Shown: positions 18,901 through 27,023 of the stretch, piece after piece
How positions within the stretch are numbered: position 1 is the stretch's first letter
Layout: every line of letters starts with the position of its first letter
Notes under the pieces: generated by a model
Seen by the model: only the letters and a program-made list of their open reading frames with translations
Told to the model about the DNA's origin: nothing
The model's database searches: none
Origin: Phocaeicola coprophilus
GTDB taxonomy: Bacteria; Bacteroidota; Bacteroidia; Bacteroidales; Bacteroidaceae
Assembly: GCA_016900015.1 (NCBI GenBank)
Contig: JACJJM010000019.1
Span: 1 to 64,000, forward strand
DNA: 64,000 nt
Direction: 5' to 3'
Position numbers and translations under genes: made by a program

Positions 18901-20386
18901 AATGCCGTGGAAGTCACAGCACCGCTACGACACGCTGGGCTTCGAGGTGGAACGCCTGCTTCCCGGAGGCGTGATGCGCAGCTTCGGGTATGCCGACATC
19001 GGCCGCCTGGTGGACGCGCGCACGAGGAAGGACGCGCGGACACGCCACCTGCGCCGCTACCGCTGGGGCAAGGCGGACCGCCTGCTCGCAACCGAGGACA
19101 GCAGGTACGGGACGGCACGCTACGGGTACGCCCCGAACGGGCAGCTGGAACATGCCGGGTACGGGGACGGGACGGAACAGTGGAGGAAGAGCGACAGCGT
19201 GGGAAACCTGTATCCAGACCCCGACTGCACGGTAAGGCGCTTCCTGAAGGGCGGGGCCATGGAACAGGACGGAAAGTGGCACTGCGAGTATGACAAGGAC
19301 GGAAACCTGACGGAACGCTACATCGGCACGGGAAGATGGCTGGACGGAAAGAAGGAGCACTGGAGGTACCGCTGGAACGCCGACGGCTCGCTGGCGAAGG
19401 TCATACGGCCAGACGGGAAGGAAGTGGCGTTCGAATACGACGCGCTGGGAAGAAGGCTCTCGAAGAGCTTCGGGACGACCGTGACGCGCTGGATGTGGAA
19501 CGGGAACGTGCCGCTGCACCAGTGGAGGCAGAAGCGGGTCTACTCGCGGGAACAGGATGCGTGGCTGGTTGACGGGAAACGCCGGGAACGCACGCTCTGG
19601 CTCTTCGAGGAGGAGTCCTTCGTGCCGGCGGCCATGATCAGGGAAGGCAGGGCCTGTTCCATCGTCACCGACCACCTGGGCACGCCCACGCAGGCGTATG
19701 ACGCGGATGGCAACGAGGTGTGGAGCAGGGTGCTGGACATGAACGGCGAGGTCGTCGAGGAGACCGGAAACGTGGGAATGGTGCCGTTCCTCTTCCAGGG
19801 GCAGTATTATGACAGGGAAACGGGGATGGCGTACAACCGATTCAGGTATTACTCGCCACAGATGGGGATGTACATATCACAGGATCCAATCGGACTGAAT
19901 GGTGGTATTACAAATATCTATGCGTATGTTTATAATACAAATACTTGGATAGATATCCTAGGACTCAATTCTACTGATTTAAACAAAGCTTTAGGCGGTT
20001 CAAGAAAAGGAATGCAAGCACATCATCTTATTCCAGAGAAAATATGGAAGAAAAACGAAGCTTTCTTAAATTCTATAGGACTAGCTGGACAAATGGATAG
20101 TGCATCTAATGGATTACATATGTATAATTCTGAAAAAGGAGCCATAGCAAATGGGAAAGCTTATTACCATGTAGGTAGACATGATGTATATAGCAATGCT
20201 GTAGATATATCTATAGCTAAAATACAACAAGAATATGAGAACAACATAAAATTTAAGGGTATGGAAGAATCAAAAGCCCAAATTATTGCTAAAAAACAAA
20301 TTTTAAAACTTCAGGATCTTCTAAGAAAAAAGTTAAATTCTGATTCCAAAGATGGAAGTGCAAAGCGTGTAGGATATAGACAATAA
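15914..20386 (+). CDS. PAAR-Rhs effector, copy B, with AHH nuclease tip
   Basis: This 1490-residue T6SS effector is complete. Residues 1 to about 260 form a PAAR-like spike-tip region (PATSVPMPHP, IPHVPMGAG, PVPVPLNP). Residues about 300-1325 form the YD-repeat shell ending at QDPIGL. The last about 150 residues, encoded by AT-rich DNA, are the toxin. QAHHLIPEKIWKK and ASNGLHMY match the AHH type of HNH/EndoVII nuclease, where the His-His pair binds the metal and acts in DNA cleavage. The shell should enclose the toxin until release. It lies downstream of vgrG, the TPR gene and the small membrane gene, and the immunity candidate follows 17 bases later. Confidence 0.93.
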   Translation: MSSEGSYFDQVSAQLESTVGAQVSGVVSGVSENSEAGVSPSVNALDTGLKAAAALGGLADGVCEAAAVPVLASLGLKGQACLPVSKQLDPVIGVDIHLVNMPPATSVPMPHPYMGVLLCPQDFLTAAVCSYIPPPGPAPEGGDADSAKLAEVGHTALTMAVGMLGATVKIGSFIPRAVASTPTRSIPHVPMGAGFAANSLPIPKDNGHAFMGSLTVLADGLPLSGGGAHLHLDCNDLGMASVHKVPGRFLPTGVINPIPPARPVLTSPVPVPLNPMAAVSRKCMGAFGRLYKKKTEKAAMRLHDAVNRKIKSDSLKGMLHKTICTVTGHPVDVASGTFFTDEEDFWLDGPVPLSWERTWYSRSEYRGPLGNGWHHAYDMGVVAGDGTLTLRMADGIPVAFPLPTEEKPSFLPSERKEARREKDGYCVWDLDEDLYYRFTQKEYDSVRLLESVSDANGFAIRLAYDGKGRLQGITDSAGRHLSVECDPESGRITEIRGPHPENAGEEIMLASYEYDADGNLVCQRNAVGDAMRYGYAGRLIVKETWRNGLNWFFEYDGTEPGARCVHTWGDGGIYDHKLKYLDGVTEVLDSHDRLTVYRHKNGLVCRKTGPTGEEYRWKYSVHRRLLRETDAAGGATRYRYDRWGNCTDMSGPDGGSVSAAFFRKGGLRNRPVSVTTADGGTWTFAYDAKGNLTERTNPEGAKTRIRYAGGLAESVTDPYGVVTRLSYDAMHNLTGASDSRGNASGYRYDLLGRCTRVTNPKGAVQERRYDDAGRVTEVDDFDGNHIRLKYDGIDNLLEYRDDLQTVEYAYSGMWKLTHRRDSRGVVAFRYDREERLVHVVNERMQRYEFELDAAGNVIAETGFDRGRRTYLRDRAGRVASETLPSGIVREYGYDNASRVTRVSYVTTDEPDQTYRYGISGRLAEAARGESRVEFAYNALGLPVTETADGETITRTYDKTGRILSLQSTLGANLEYIRNGFGELAEFRAGDGIGSGEMPWKSQHRYDTLGFEVERLLPGGVMRSFGYADIGRLVDARTRKDARTRHLRRYRWGKADRLLATEDSRYGTARYGYAPNGQLEHAGYGDGTEQWRKSDSVGNLYPDPDCTVRRFLKGGAMEQDGKWHCEYDKDGNLTERYIGTGRWLDGKKEHWRYRWNADGSLAKVIRPDGKEVAFEYDALGRRLSKSFGTTVTRWMWNGNVPLHQWRQKRVYSREQDAWLVDGKRRERTLWLFEEESFVPAAMIREGRACSIVTDHLGTPTQAYDADGNEVWSRVLDMNGEVVEETGNVGMVPFLFQGQYYDRETGMAYNRFRYYSPQMGMYISQDPIGLNGGITNIYAYVYNTNTWIDILGLNSTDLNKALGGSRKGMQAHHLIPEKIWKKNEAFLNSIGLAGQMDSASNGLHMYNSEKGAIANGKAYYHVGRHDVYSNAVDISIAKIQQEYENNIKFKGMEESKAQIIAKKQILKLQDLLRKKLNSDSKDGSAKRVGYRQ
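16412..19895 (+). repeat. Long direct repeat, Rhs body copy B
   Basis: This is the partner of bases 1-3484, offset by 16411 bases in the same orientation. The first about 2.58 kb match and the remainder has scattered differences. Identity stops just after the sequence encoding QDPIGL. Confidence 0.93.
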
Positions 20387-20403
20387 ATATAAAAAATCTA
20401 GTT

Positions 20404-21045
20404 ATGAACTATATTTGGTATTATACAATAGATAGACCTATAGGCATTCCCAAAATTGAAGGATATGCTTTATCAGACCAATATTCTCAACGTGGGTGGA
20501 AACCAATTTTAGCTGATTGGATGAACCTAAACTATGATGGTTTTCCCAAAAAAGAAGAACATAAACTTCCAAAAGAACTTTTTCTATATATTAAAACATC
20601 AAAAACAGAACCTTTATTTGATTGGTTTTATTTAGGAAATCACATGATGGCAGTATCAGAAAAGTTTTATTCATATTTATATCAACAAATAGGGAGGCAA
20701 TCTGAAATAAGCGAACTTAGGATTTTTAACACTAAAAGACTTGAATCTAAACGAAAATATTATGTTTTTAGAATATGTGAATTTAATGATAATTTATTTG
20801 ATTTCCATAAAGGAACCGCAGTAATTCAAGAACATTTAATGAATGAATATATGCTGTACCCTGATATGTGTCTAATAGACAAAAATATATCAAAAAACAT
20901 ATTTGTAGTAAAAGAGTTCTGTTATAGTTTTGGATTAATTTTAACAGAAGAATCAAAAAGATGGATAGAGTATAATTTATATAAACCTGAAATTCATTGT
21001 CTAAAAAAGTATCCAGATGTTTGGAATAACGAATTTATAATATAA
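20404..21045 (+). CDS. Putative immunity protein for the AHH Rhs toxin
   Basis: This 213-residue soluble protein is encoded 17 bases after Rhs copy B in matching AT-rich DNA, the usual place for the cognate immunity gene. It starts with an aromatic strand (NYIWYYTI). A middle segment around residues 75-125 (FDWFYLGNHMMAVSEKF, then an EISELRIFN strand and YYVFRI) recalls the layout of DUF1629/Imm11- or Imm43-type immunity proteins. The family is not certain. The absence of a signal peptide fits cytoplasmic neutralisation of a nuclease. Confidence 0.6.
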   Translation: MNYIWYYTIDRPIGIPKIEGYALSDQYSQRGWKPILADWMNLNYDGFPKKEEHKLPKELFLYIKTSKTEPLFDWFYLGNHMMAVSEKFYSYLYQQIGRQSEISELRIFNTKRLESKRKYYVFRICEFNDNLFDFHKGTAVIQEHLMNEYMLYPDMCLIDKNISKNIFVVKEFCYSFGLILTEESKRWIEYNLYKPEIHCLKKYPDVWNNEFII

Positions 21046-21510
21046 CTTGTCTATTTCATGCCACCAATGTCGGATACTTATAAAGTGGACAGTCATTAAC
21101 TCAATATATACAGAATGCTTATCCTAAATTAAGCCCAAATATATAGAGATTCCCTTGATTATAATACATTATAGTGAATTCGATGCAGTTATTTATATAA
21201 AAACGAGAATCTCCAAACAGAGACTCTATCTCTAATCGCTCATCAGAGATTTTTGCAAGCAAAGTGTAAGATGATAATCTTATCGCAATTCAATTTTATA
21301 TCATATTACTTAATTTTCGTCTAAAAGCAGGATATATTGCATGTAATAAGAAAGTAAAATTTTCTAATGACAGATTTGAGTTTATCAGTAATAACAAATC
21401 TATGAAGGTGTTACCAAAAGAATTCAAACATGTAGCAACTTATAATAATGAAATAAAAATATCTTTTTTATCTTTAGACTAAAATGAAAACAACAAGGAA
21501 TTAATCTCAG
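21046..21510. other. AT-rich remnant DNA, no intact gene
   Basis: There is no start-to-stop gene. One plus-strand frame is open from about 21270 to the stop near 21480 without a start codon (KFSNDRFEFISNNKSMKVL), and the same frame reopens after that stop (NKELISDEKQPKANN). This looks like the worn 5' part of the toxin remnant that follows, or debris of an older effector/immunity cassette. Confidence 0.4.
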
Positions 21511-22255
21511 ATGAGAAACAACCGAAAGCAAACAATCTTCTTTATCATCCATACCGCCAGTTATAGACACAGCGAGTTATGTCTGTAAGGAAATAAAGAG
21601 GAATATCAACACCATTGAAGCTAAAGAACTGATTCATCTTCTGAATCACTATAATAAAGCGCAAAACTCACAGAAACAGGCCCTCAGAAAAATGACTCCT
21701 TTGGGACGAGCTGCTGTCTCGACTTTCGCACCCAACTATAACATCGCAAACACCGTTTCGGATAGAATAAGCGGAAGAATACAAACCTATCAAAAATGGA
21801 AAGGACTAGTAGCTGCAAAAAAAGATGGGATCACAAGAAAAATCAAAGAGCTACAAGGCGGTGACTGGGCCTGTGACAGTACTACGCAGTTGAAATTCAT
21901 GTACGACATTTGGTCAAACATCCATTATGGTTTTGTAGGCAGATATGTGGGATTTACCGCATTTGAGCTTGTCAATGGCGCCGGATTTGCCCAATTGGGC
22001 GACAATAACAGATCATATTCAACATGGGCAAAGCAATACATATCCAATCGTTTCGTCGATTTCGGAGATGCTGATATTATTGGCGCATTCGATGATGCAG
22101 AAGACACCCAAGCCATAAAGGTAGGAATGAGTCTATTCAACAAGTTCGGTGCCATTCCCTCAACATTGACACCACAACTCATACTGGACGAACTGTATCT
22201 CTTTTATCGTAACAACAAACCTTTACATATAGAAAAATGCGAATATCACAAATAA
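21511..22255 (+). pseudogene. Orphan type-44-like toxin domain without a start
   Basis: The frame is open from after a TGA near 21510 to 22255, but there is no ATG before 21692, and homology-like sequence clearly begins upstream of it (PPVIDTASYVCKEIKRN). The C-terminal part has GGDWACD, NIHYGFVGRYVGF, LVNGAGFAQLG and a late DDAEDTQAIKVGMSLF. That is the order I associate with polymorphic toxin type 44 domains. The N-terminal delivery part is missing or shifted out of frame upstream, so this is either a dead effector or a spare toxin tip. The overlapping lipoprotein gene is probably its immunity gene. Confidence 0.5.
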
Positions 22256-22782
22256 CATTTCTGTTTTCTTGCCTGTTCATTACAAGCTGCAAACTCTCTT
22301 TGCCAACAGATAATGAAATGATACAGCACTTTACTTTGCATGAAGCAGCTTTTAATAAAATACAAAATGTAATTTCACAACGAACCTACGGATGTTATTA
22401 TCCACCTTACAGAACCGATACACTATATGGTGAAGACCAACTAAGCATTAAGAAACTATCTCAAGAAGACAGACAATTGTTAGACTCTCTTCTGTTAGAG
22501 ATAAACTGTGAACGCATTTTTTATTGGAATAAAGAACGGAAAAAGGAAACTGGACATGACTCTACAGAAATAATTATTTCTATTCCCTATTTCATGTATG
22601 GCCTTTCTATTGGAGGAACAACCAAAGAATTTCTCTATGCTCCTAATCTGAAACAAGAATGCCAGTCCATTGAAAATTCACAAATGGATTTGAATGAATT
22701 ATATCGTAGAACTGATTCAGATACGACTTTTTACAAGCTTATCAAAAATAATTGGTATATTAAACTTGAACATGACAACTAA
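22237..22782 (+). CDS. Lipoprotein, putative immunity to the type-44-like toxin
   Basis: This 181-residue protein has a signal peptide (QITFLFSCLFITSC) with a lipobox cysteine at about residue 17, followed by a mature part without recognised motifs. Its start overlaps the end of the upstream toxin remnant by 19 bases, as is common for effector/immunity pairs. A periplasm-facing lipoprotein as immunity suggests that the partner toxin acts in the periplasm, for instance on the cell wall, or arrives there first. The gene is intact although its toxin is broken, as expected for a retained orphan immunity gene. Confidence 0.55.
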   Translation: MRISQITFLFSCLFITSCKLSLPTDNEMIQHFTLHEAAFNKIQNVISQRTYGCYYPPYRTDTLYGEDQLSIKKLSQEDRQLLDSLLLEINCERIFYWNKERKKETGHDSTEIIISIPYFMYGLSIGGTTKEFLYAPNLKQECQSIENSQMDLNELYRRTDSDTTFYKLIKNNWYIKLEHDN

Positions 22783-22876
22783 ATGGCCGTTTACTTAAAC
22801 TTATAAGTTTGTTGTACTCCATACAATATCTAAATTCTTACATGCCTAAAAATTGTAAGAGCCATAACGCCTCTCA

Positions 22877-23200
22877 CTACGACTTATTATTCAGTTCACG
22901 CTTCAACCTTTTAATATCTGCATCCAAAAAAGCATATTTATAACTGATAATATTGTTATACTCATCTATTGCCTTTTGTGCATAGAAAGCCTTCTTCGTA
23001 TGATTATACTCTATTTCATAAGCATAACCAATAAAAAACGGTACTGCGGGGTCTTTCCCACGTAAACATTCAAGTTCCTCTCTGCCCTCCTTGCGGATGT
23101 GTTCATCATCACTGAAAGTCTTATCAATAGCCTTGTCCAAGGCACTAAGAATTTGACGTTTTTCTTTTATCATTTGTTCTATATCCATATCCTGTAGCAT
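22877..23200 (-). CDS. Small hypothetical protein (107 aa)
   Basis: This helical, charged, soluble protein (EQMIKEKRQILSALDKAI, KKAFYAQKAIDEYNNIIS) is on the minus strand, opposite to the surrounding T6SS genes. The second half resembles a lone TPR-like hairpin. A second ATG at codon 5 is possible. I do not recognise a family. Its convergent placement after the lipoprotein gene suggests an independent small unit. Confidence 0.4.
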   Translation of the reverse strand: MLQDMDIEQMIKEKRQILSALDKAIDKTFSDDEHIRKEGREELECLRGKDPAVPFFIGYAYEIEYNHTKKAFYAQKAIDEYNNIISYKYAFLDADIKRLKRELNNKS

Positions 23201-23432
23201 TTATATGTCCGGACAAATGTACTAAAAATGCCGATAGAAACCCATACAAGAAGCCTTCTATTTGTTCTTTCTGCTATAAAATACGTCGTTTTCTGCCTAA
23301 TAATTTGGAATATACTCTTTTTCCCCCTATATTTGTTCTCTGTAATATCCTTTTCTTCTTCTGAAAGCGGGGCTCTGCTTTAATCAAGGCAAAAGTAGGT
23401 CTTGATTCATAACCAGTATATATTATAATAAT

Positions 23433-23988
23433 ATGAGTGCGTTTAGAGCAACCGTTAGCATACGGGGAAAAGAAATAGAGGTGATACTCTCGCAAATCGA
23501 ATTCAGCCGAAAGACCGACAATAAAGGTCGTCCGGTTACGTCCGTAGTGGGTGGACGAGTTACGTTCAGTATCGAATCCACAAAGGATACAGACATTTTA
23601 GAGTCTATGATAAACAGCCAATACAAACCCATCAGCGGTAAAATCATTTATTATAAGACTGAAGACAATTCCGTATTTCGCACTGTTCCAACGGTTTGAG
23701 CCTACGGTTGAACTGGAGCACACGGATGCTGAAGGACAGGAAGTGAAAGAAGTCATGACGTTCCGGAATTTAGGCGATTTCGGTGCGAATAAGATAAAGG
23801 AGAACAGCGAGTTCTTGAGTGAACTTGACATTGAGAGGGAACAAAGCATCAAGATTGCCAGGCAATTGGCTTCCAACCGTGCTCTTCAAAAAGTCATCGA
23901 GAATCCAGAAACAAGAAATGCATTAGCCGAAGTACTTGAATCGACGATTCAAGAAATATTGGCAGTACAAGGAAAGTCTAAAATCTAA
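23433..23988 (+). pseudogene. hcp'-'tssB deletion fusion
   Basis: The 5' part (23433 to about 23664) encodes the first about 75 residues of a TssD/Hcp (MSAFRATVSIRGKEIEVI, FSRKTDNKGRPVTS, GGRVTFSIES) and then runs to a stop at 23699 in a non-Hcp frame. In a different frame, sequence from about 23665 encodes the C-terminal half of the small sheath protein TssB (LFQRFEPTVELEH, TFRNLGDFGANKIKE, ENPETRNALAEVLES) up to 23988, twelve bases before tssC. A deletion joined the two genes out of frame. Neither protein can be complete here. A product starting at 23743 could at most be a TssB fragment. Confidence 0.85.
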
Positions 23989-24000
23989 AACATATCCACT

Positions 24001-25389
24001 ATGAGACCAGAAGACCAACCGCAGCAACAGCAAGCTGTTGCTTCCTCCATACAAACTGCAGAACAAGCCAAAACATCATCGGCGTCCGCCATAGACCGTC
24101 TGAAAGAATTCGGGGGCTTCTCCTTTTTGGAGAACATCATTGACGGATACTCAAACATGAATCCCAACCGCAAAGCACGGCGCAATATATTTTTGACCGA
24201 TGCCCAATGGGAAGATGAGCGCAAGGCTTTGGTGAGACGTTTAGGTGTATGGGTAGATTTGCTCCGAAACAACAAATCTGCCGAAGAAATGCGTGACAAA
24301 GCGAAAGACACCGCTGTAAAAGCCGAAGACCTGCTGAACAAAAACCTGAAAGCAGCTTTGGCTCGTACGCATGATTTGGAGCAGGCGTACCGGACGGTAG
24401 CCTTGTTCTATAAAAATACAGAGAATGACAAGGTAAAGAATGTCACGATTGTCAATGCCAGTCTGGAACAATTACGCGATTTGGACAATACCGTATTTGC
24501 CGATTATATCAGCAATGAGTTGAGACAAAATTTCGACCGTCTGGATCTGCGTCGTAATTACTCGCTGTTGGTTATTCCGGGGTATTTAGGCTCGAATGCC
24601 ATATTGGACAAATGGTCCAAAATGGCACATGAAAACAAGGTATTCCTAATAACCGACTTCCAAGATTTGGAATCTCCGGACGACGTAGTTGACATCTTCT
24701 TCAATGCGGATCATACGAGCGGCGATGCGTTCAAGTCCAATACAATCATGACATGCAACTGGCTGTTGGGACGCCAAAAAGAAGAAAGCGTAGGCGAGGA
24801 GGAAAACCTCTATGTACCACCTTCGGCAGCATTGGCCGGAAAGATTTACAGCACCTTGATGTCGCAAGTTGTTGCCGGCAAGAAATTTGGCGGCATCAAT
24901 GAAGTGGAAAGTGTACGATTTGACCTCAAAAAAAGCGAAATATCCGAACTTGAACGGATGGGACTCATACCGATGGTCAATGAATATAGTAAAGTCATGG
25001 CTTTCTCAGCCAAGACCCTGTTCAATGGTGATAACCTCGGTTTGCAGACCTATTCTGTCGTACGTGTATTTGACTATATTACTAAGGTGTTGTTTGACTT
25101 CCTTAACCGTCGCGCCTTTGAAAACTGGACAACGCGTACGGAAGCAGATCTACGTGAACAAATCGTCAAGTTCCTTGACAGTGTGAAGGGACCTAACCGA
25201 CTGATAGAACGCTTCAAAGTCATGAAGATAGAACAAGACCCAAAGCAAAAAGACCATGTTTTGCTGGATCTACACGTTACTCCATTCTTCCCTGCCAAGA
25301 GTTTCATTATCCAACTTGCGGGACACAAAGGCGATGGACCGGAAGAAGCTGTTTGGGAAAGCGAATATCGGCAGGAATCCGGAGAATAA
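24001..25389 (+). CDS. tssC: T6SS sheath large subunit TssC
   Basis: This 462-residue protein is the large contractile-sheath subunit, which pairs with TssB. The Ala/Gln-rich start is followed by KEFGGFSFLENIIDGYSN, FLTDAQWEDERKAL, YSLLVIPGYLGSNAILDKW and a C-terminal LLDLHVTPFFPAKSFIIQL. These match the Bacteroidetes VipB/TssC family, and the length is normal. It is preceded by the truncated tssB remnant and followed by a terminator at 25482-25517, so this is the 3' end of a T6SS operon. Without an intact tssB in the window it depends on one elsewhere. Confidence 0.93.
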   Translation: MRPEDQPQQQQAVASSIQTAEQAKTSSASAIDRLKEFGGFSFLENIIDGYSNMNPNRKARRNIFLTDAQWEDERKALVRRLGVWVDLLRNNKSAEEMRDKAKDTAVKAEDLLNKNLKAALARTHDLEQAYRTVALFYKNTENDKVKNVTIVNASLEQLRDLDNTVFADYISNELRQNFDRLDLRRNYSLLVIPGYLGSNAILDKWSKMAHENKVFLITDFQDLESPDDVVDIFFNADHTSGDAFKSNTIMTCNWLLGRQKEESVGEEENLYVPPSAALAGKIYSTLMSQVVAGKKFGGINEVESVRFDLKKSEISELERMGLIPMVNEYSKVMAFSAKTLFNGDNLGLQTYSVVRVFDYITKVLFDFLNRRAFENWTTRTEADLREQIVKFLDSVKGPNRLIERFKVMKIEQDPKQKDHVLLDLHVTPFFPAKSFIIQLAGHKGDGPEEAVWESEYRQESGE

Positions 25390-25481
25390 ATGTTTAGTAC
25401 ATCCGTATGATACCTTTTAATTTAGTTGGGGGTATCATTTCCAGAGTTAAAATAGAGAATACATTTCAATCTCATTTCATA

Positions 25482-25517
25482 AAAGACTGTCCCAGATAAA
25501 ATTTTGGGACAGTCTTT
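25482..25517 (+). terminator. Intrinsic terminator after tssC
   Basis: A perfect 13-bp stem (AAAGACTGTCCCA at 25482-25494 with 25505-25517) closes the tssC transcript. It is A-rich at one base and T-rich at the other, so it may act in both directions. Confidence 0.8.
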
Positions 25518-25542
25518 ACAAATTATTAAAATTACTCTGATT

Positions 25543-26331
25543 ATGCCCAATTATTATGAAGAAATATCTGTGATTGAATTGCAGAACAGGTTGCAAAAGG
25601 GTATGTCCATAGTTGGAAATGTAACATTTAACAATGGAAATAAAACAACATTGCAAATAGATCCTTTAATGACAACTGAAATAGAAAGGTGTAGGACGGG
25701 ATCTTTTGCTTTGGTATCTTTTGGTCACAATACTCCAGAATGGGCAACAAACCCTTTGATTATTGACCAACAACCAGCTCAAGTCCAAGACAGCAATTCA
25801 ATTGACATTTTTTCCAATCTGAATGCTACAGTGGGAATGTCAGCAGATATAGCAGACAAACTTGGCTATAAACATACTATGCGTTTTTTTCGCAGTAATC
25901 ATACTGTATTCTCACCCAAAATATACCCTACAGGATGGAAAGGCGGGAGCAGATCTCATATTAAAACATATAAAGTCACTCGTGTTGTAGGGTGGACAAC
26001 TTTTTTCTTAGGAATTGTTTTTGACTATGCAAAATACGAGAACGGGGAGATAGAACCCGGCAAATTATTGATAAACACGGCTATTTCAACAATCGGCCTA
26101 TTGGGAGGACCTATTGGTTTTACAATTAGCACCATCTATTGGGTATTAGACACTTTAGGAGCATTTGAATCACATAACCCTTTGCCTCTGCAAAGAAAAG
26201 ATCCTCTAATGTTACCCAAAGACAATCTCAAAATAATTCTACCGGATAATTATAAACCGCAGCAAACTTTAAAAAGAATTTATTCTCCCAAACAAACATA
26301 CATTCATCCAATGCCACCTAAACGCTATTAA
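25543..26331 (+). CDS. Candidate pore-forming effector, pair 1
   Basis: This 262-residue protein has a paralogue at 55586 with the same plan. The N-terminal about 80 residues carry a shared pattern (YYEEISVIELQNRLQKG, then LVSFGHNTPEWATNPLIID) and no signal peptide. A central FSPKIYPTGWKGGSRSH motif precedes two hydrophobic glycine-rich segments at about 153-170 and 185-210, enough for a membrane-inserting hairpin. The C-terminus ends in a basic, proline-rich KQTYIHPMPPKRY. The next gene, 3 bases later, encodes a small multi-helix membrane protein. A membrane-inserting toxin with a membrane immunity protein, beside T6SS genes, is the best reading. The family is not known to me. ATG at 25543 is chosen to match the paralogue. 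Confidence 0.55.
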   Translation: MPNYYEEISVIELQNRLQKGMSIVGNVTFNNGNKTTLQIDPLMTTEIERCRTGSFALVSFGHNTPEWATNPLIIDQQPAQVQDSNSIDIFSNLNATVGMSADIADKLGYKHTMRFFRSNHTVFSPKIYPTGWKGGSRSHIKTYKVTRVVGWTTFFLGIVFDYAKYENGEIEPGKLLINTAISTIGLLGGPIGFTISTIYWVLDTLGAFESHNPLPLQRKDPLMLPKDNLKIILPDNYKPQQTLKRIYSPKQTYIHPMPPKRY

Positions 26332-26333
26332 AT

Positions 26334-26747
26334 ATGCTCCAAGAAATTGCCTATTGGACCTATTATTTTTGCCATAAGAATCACTTCCTTCGCCAAAATG
26401 GGGAGGAAGTTTTGATAGCCCCCTTATTCTTTGCATTAAATTTGTACGTTAATGCACTTTCCGTAATTCACCTCATCGAGTTTTGGATCGGAATTCATAT
26501 TATGGAATTACTCCCGTGGGGAGAAACATTCGATCTCTTATCTTATATAGTGGCCTTCTGTGTTATTTCCCCATTTGTCTATTTTGGTTACAAATCCTAT
26601 TTCCACCCCCATAAACTGTCTGAGCTAATCAAAAAATACGAGAGAAAACAAGTCTACAGAAAACGCTGGGGTAAATTTTTCTATGCACTCTATGTCATTA
26701 TCACCTATTGCTTATTTTTCTTTGTGGTCGAAACATTCAAAATCTGA
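26334..26747 (+). CDS. Membrane immunity-like protein, pair 1
   Basis: This 137-residue protein starts 3 bases after the candidate effector. It has three or four hydrophobic segments (around 30-50, 62-80 and 110-132) and the N-terminal motif MLQEIAYWTYYF, shared with its paralogue at 56383 (MLKEISYWTYFF). Size, membrane topology and position are like colicin-type immunity proteins, which block pores in the inner membrane. The two paralogous pairs have clearly diverged, as expected for specificity groups. Confidence 0.55.
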   Translation: MLQEIAYWTYYFCHKNHFLRQNGEEVLIAPLFFALNLYVNALSVIHLIEFWIGIHIMELLPWGETFDLLSYIVAFCVISPFVYFGYKSYFHPHKLSELIKKYERKQVYRKRWGKFFYALYVIITYCLFFFVVETFKI

Positions 26748-26897
26748 ATTATTAAAATAGCATAAAACCAATATATTGATTATGACACATTTATATTCAT
26801 TCTTATTCTTTCGACACACGAATAATTTCAACTTAAATCCTATCAAAAGGTCACGCAAAGCCCAAGAAAAATATTACTAATTGCATCAAAAGCATTT

Positions 26898-26924
26898 TTT
26901 GAACCGATATAAATCGTATCTTTG
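26898..26924 (+). promoter_or_regulatory. Putative rteA promoter
   Basis: TATCTTTG at 26917-26924 fits the -7 consensus. A TTTG at 26898-26901 is closer (15 bases) than the usual 19-21, so the promoter may be weak or activator-dependent. The leader to the ATG at 27024 is about 95 bases. Confidence 0.5.
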
Positions 26925-27023
26925 CACATTTTTACCAATATAACTAAGCCCTTATTTAACAAGGGACTAAACCCCTATTGAGGGAAAAGTGACTAATTAA
27001 TTTTAAACTTTGATATTAGAAGA

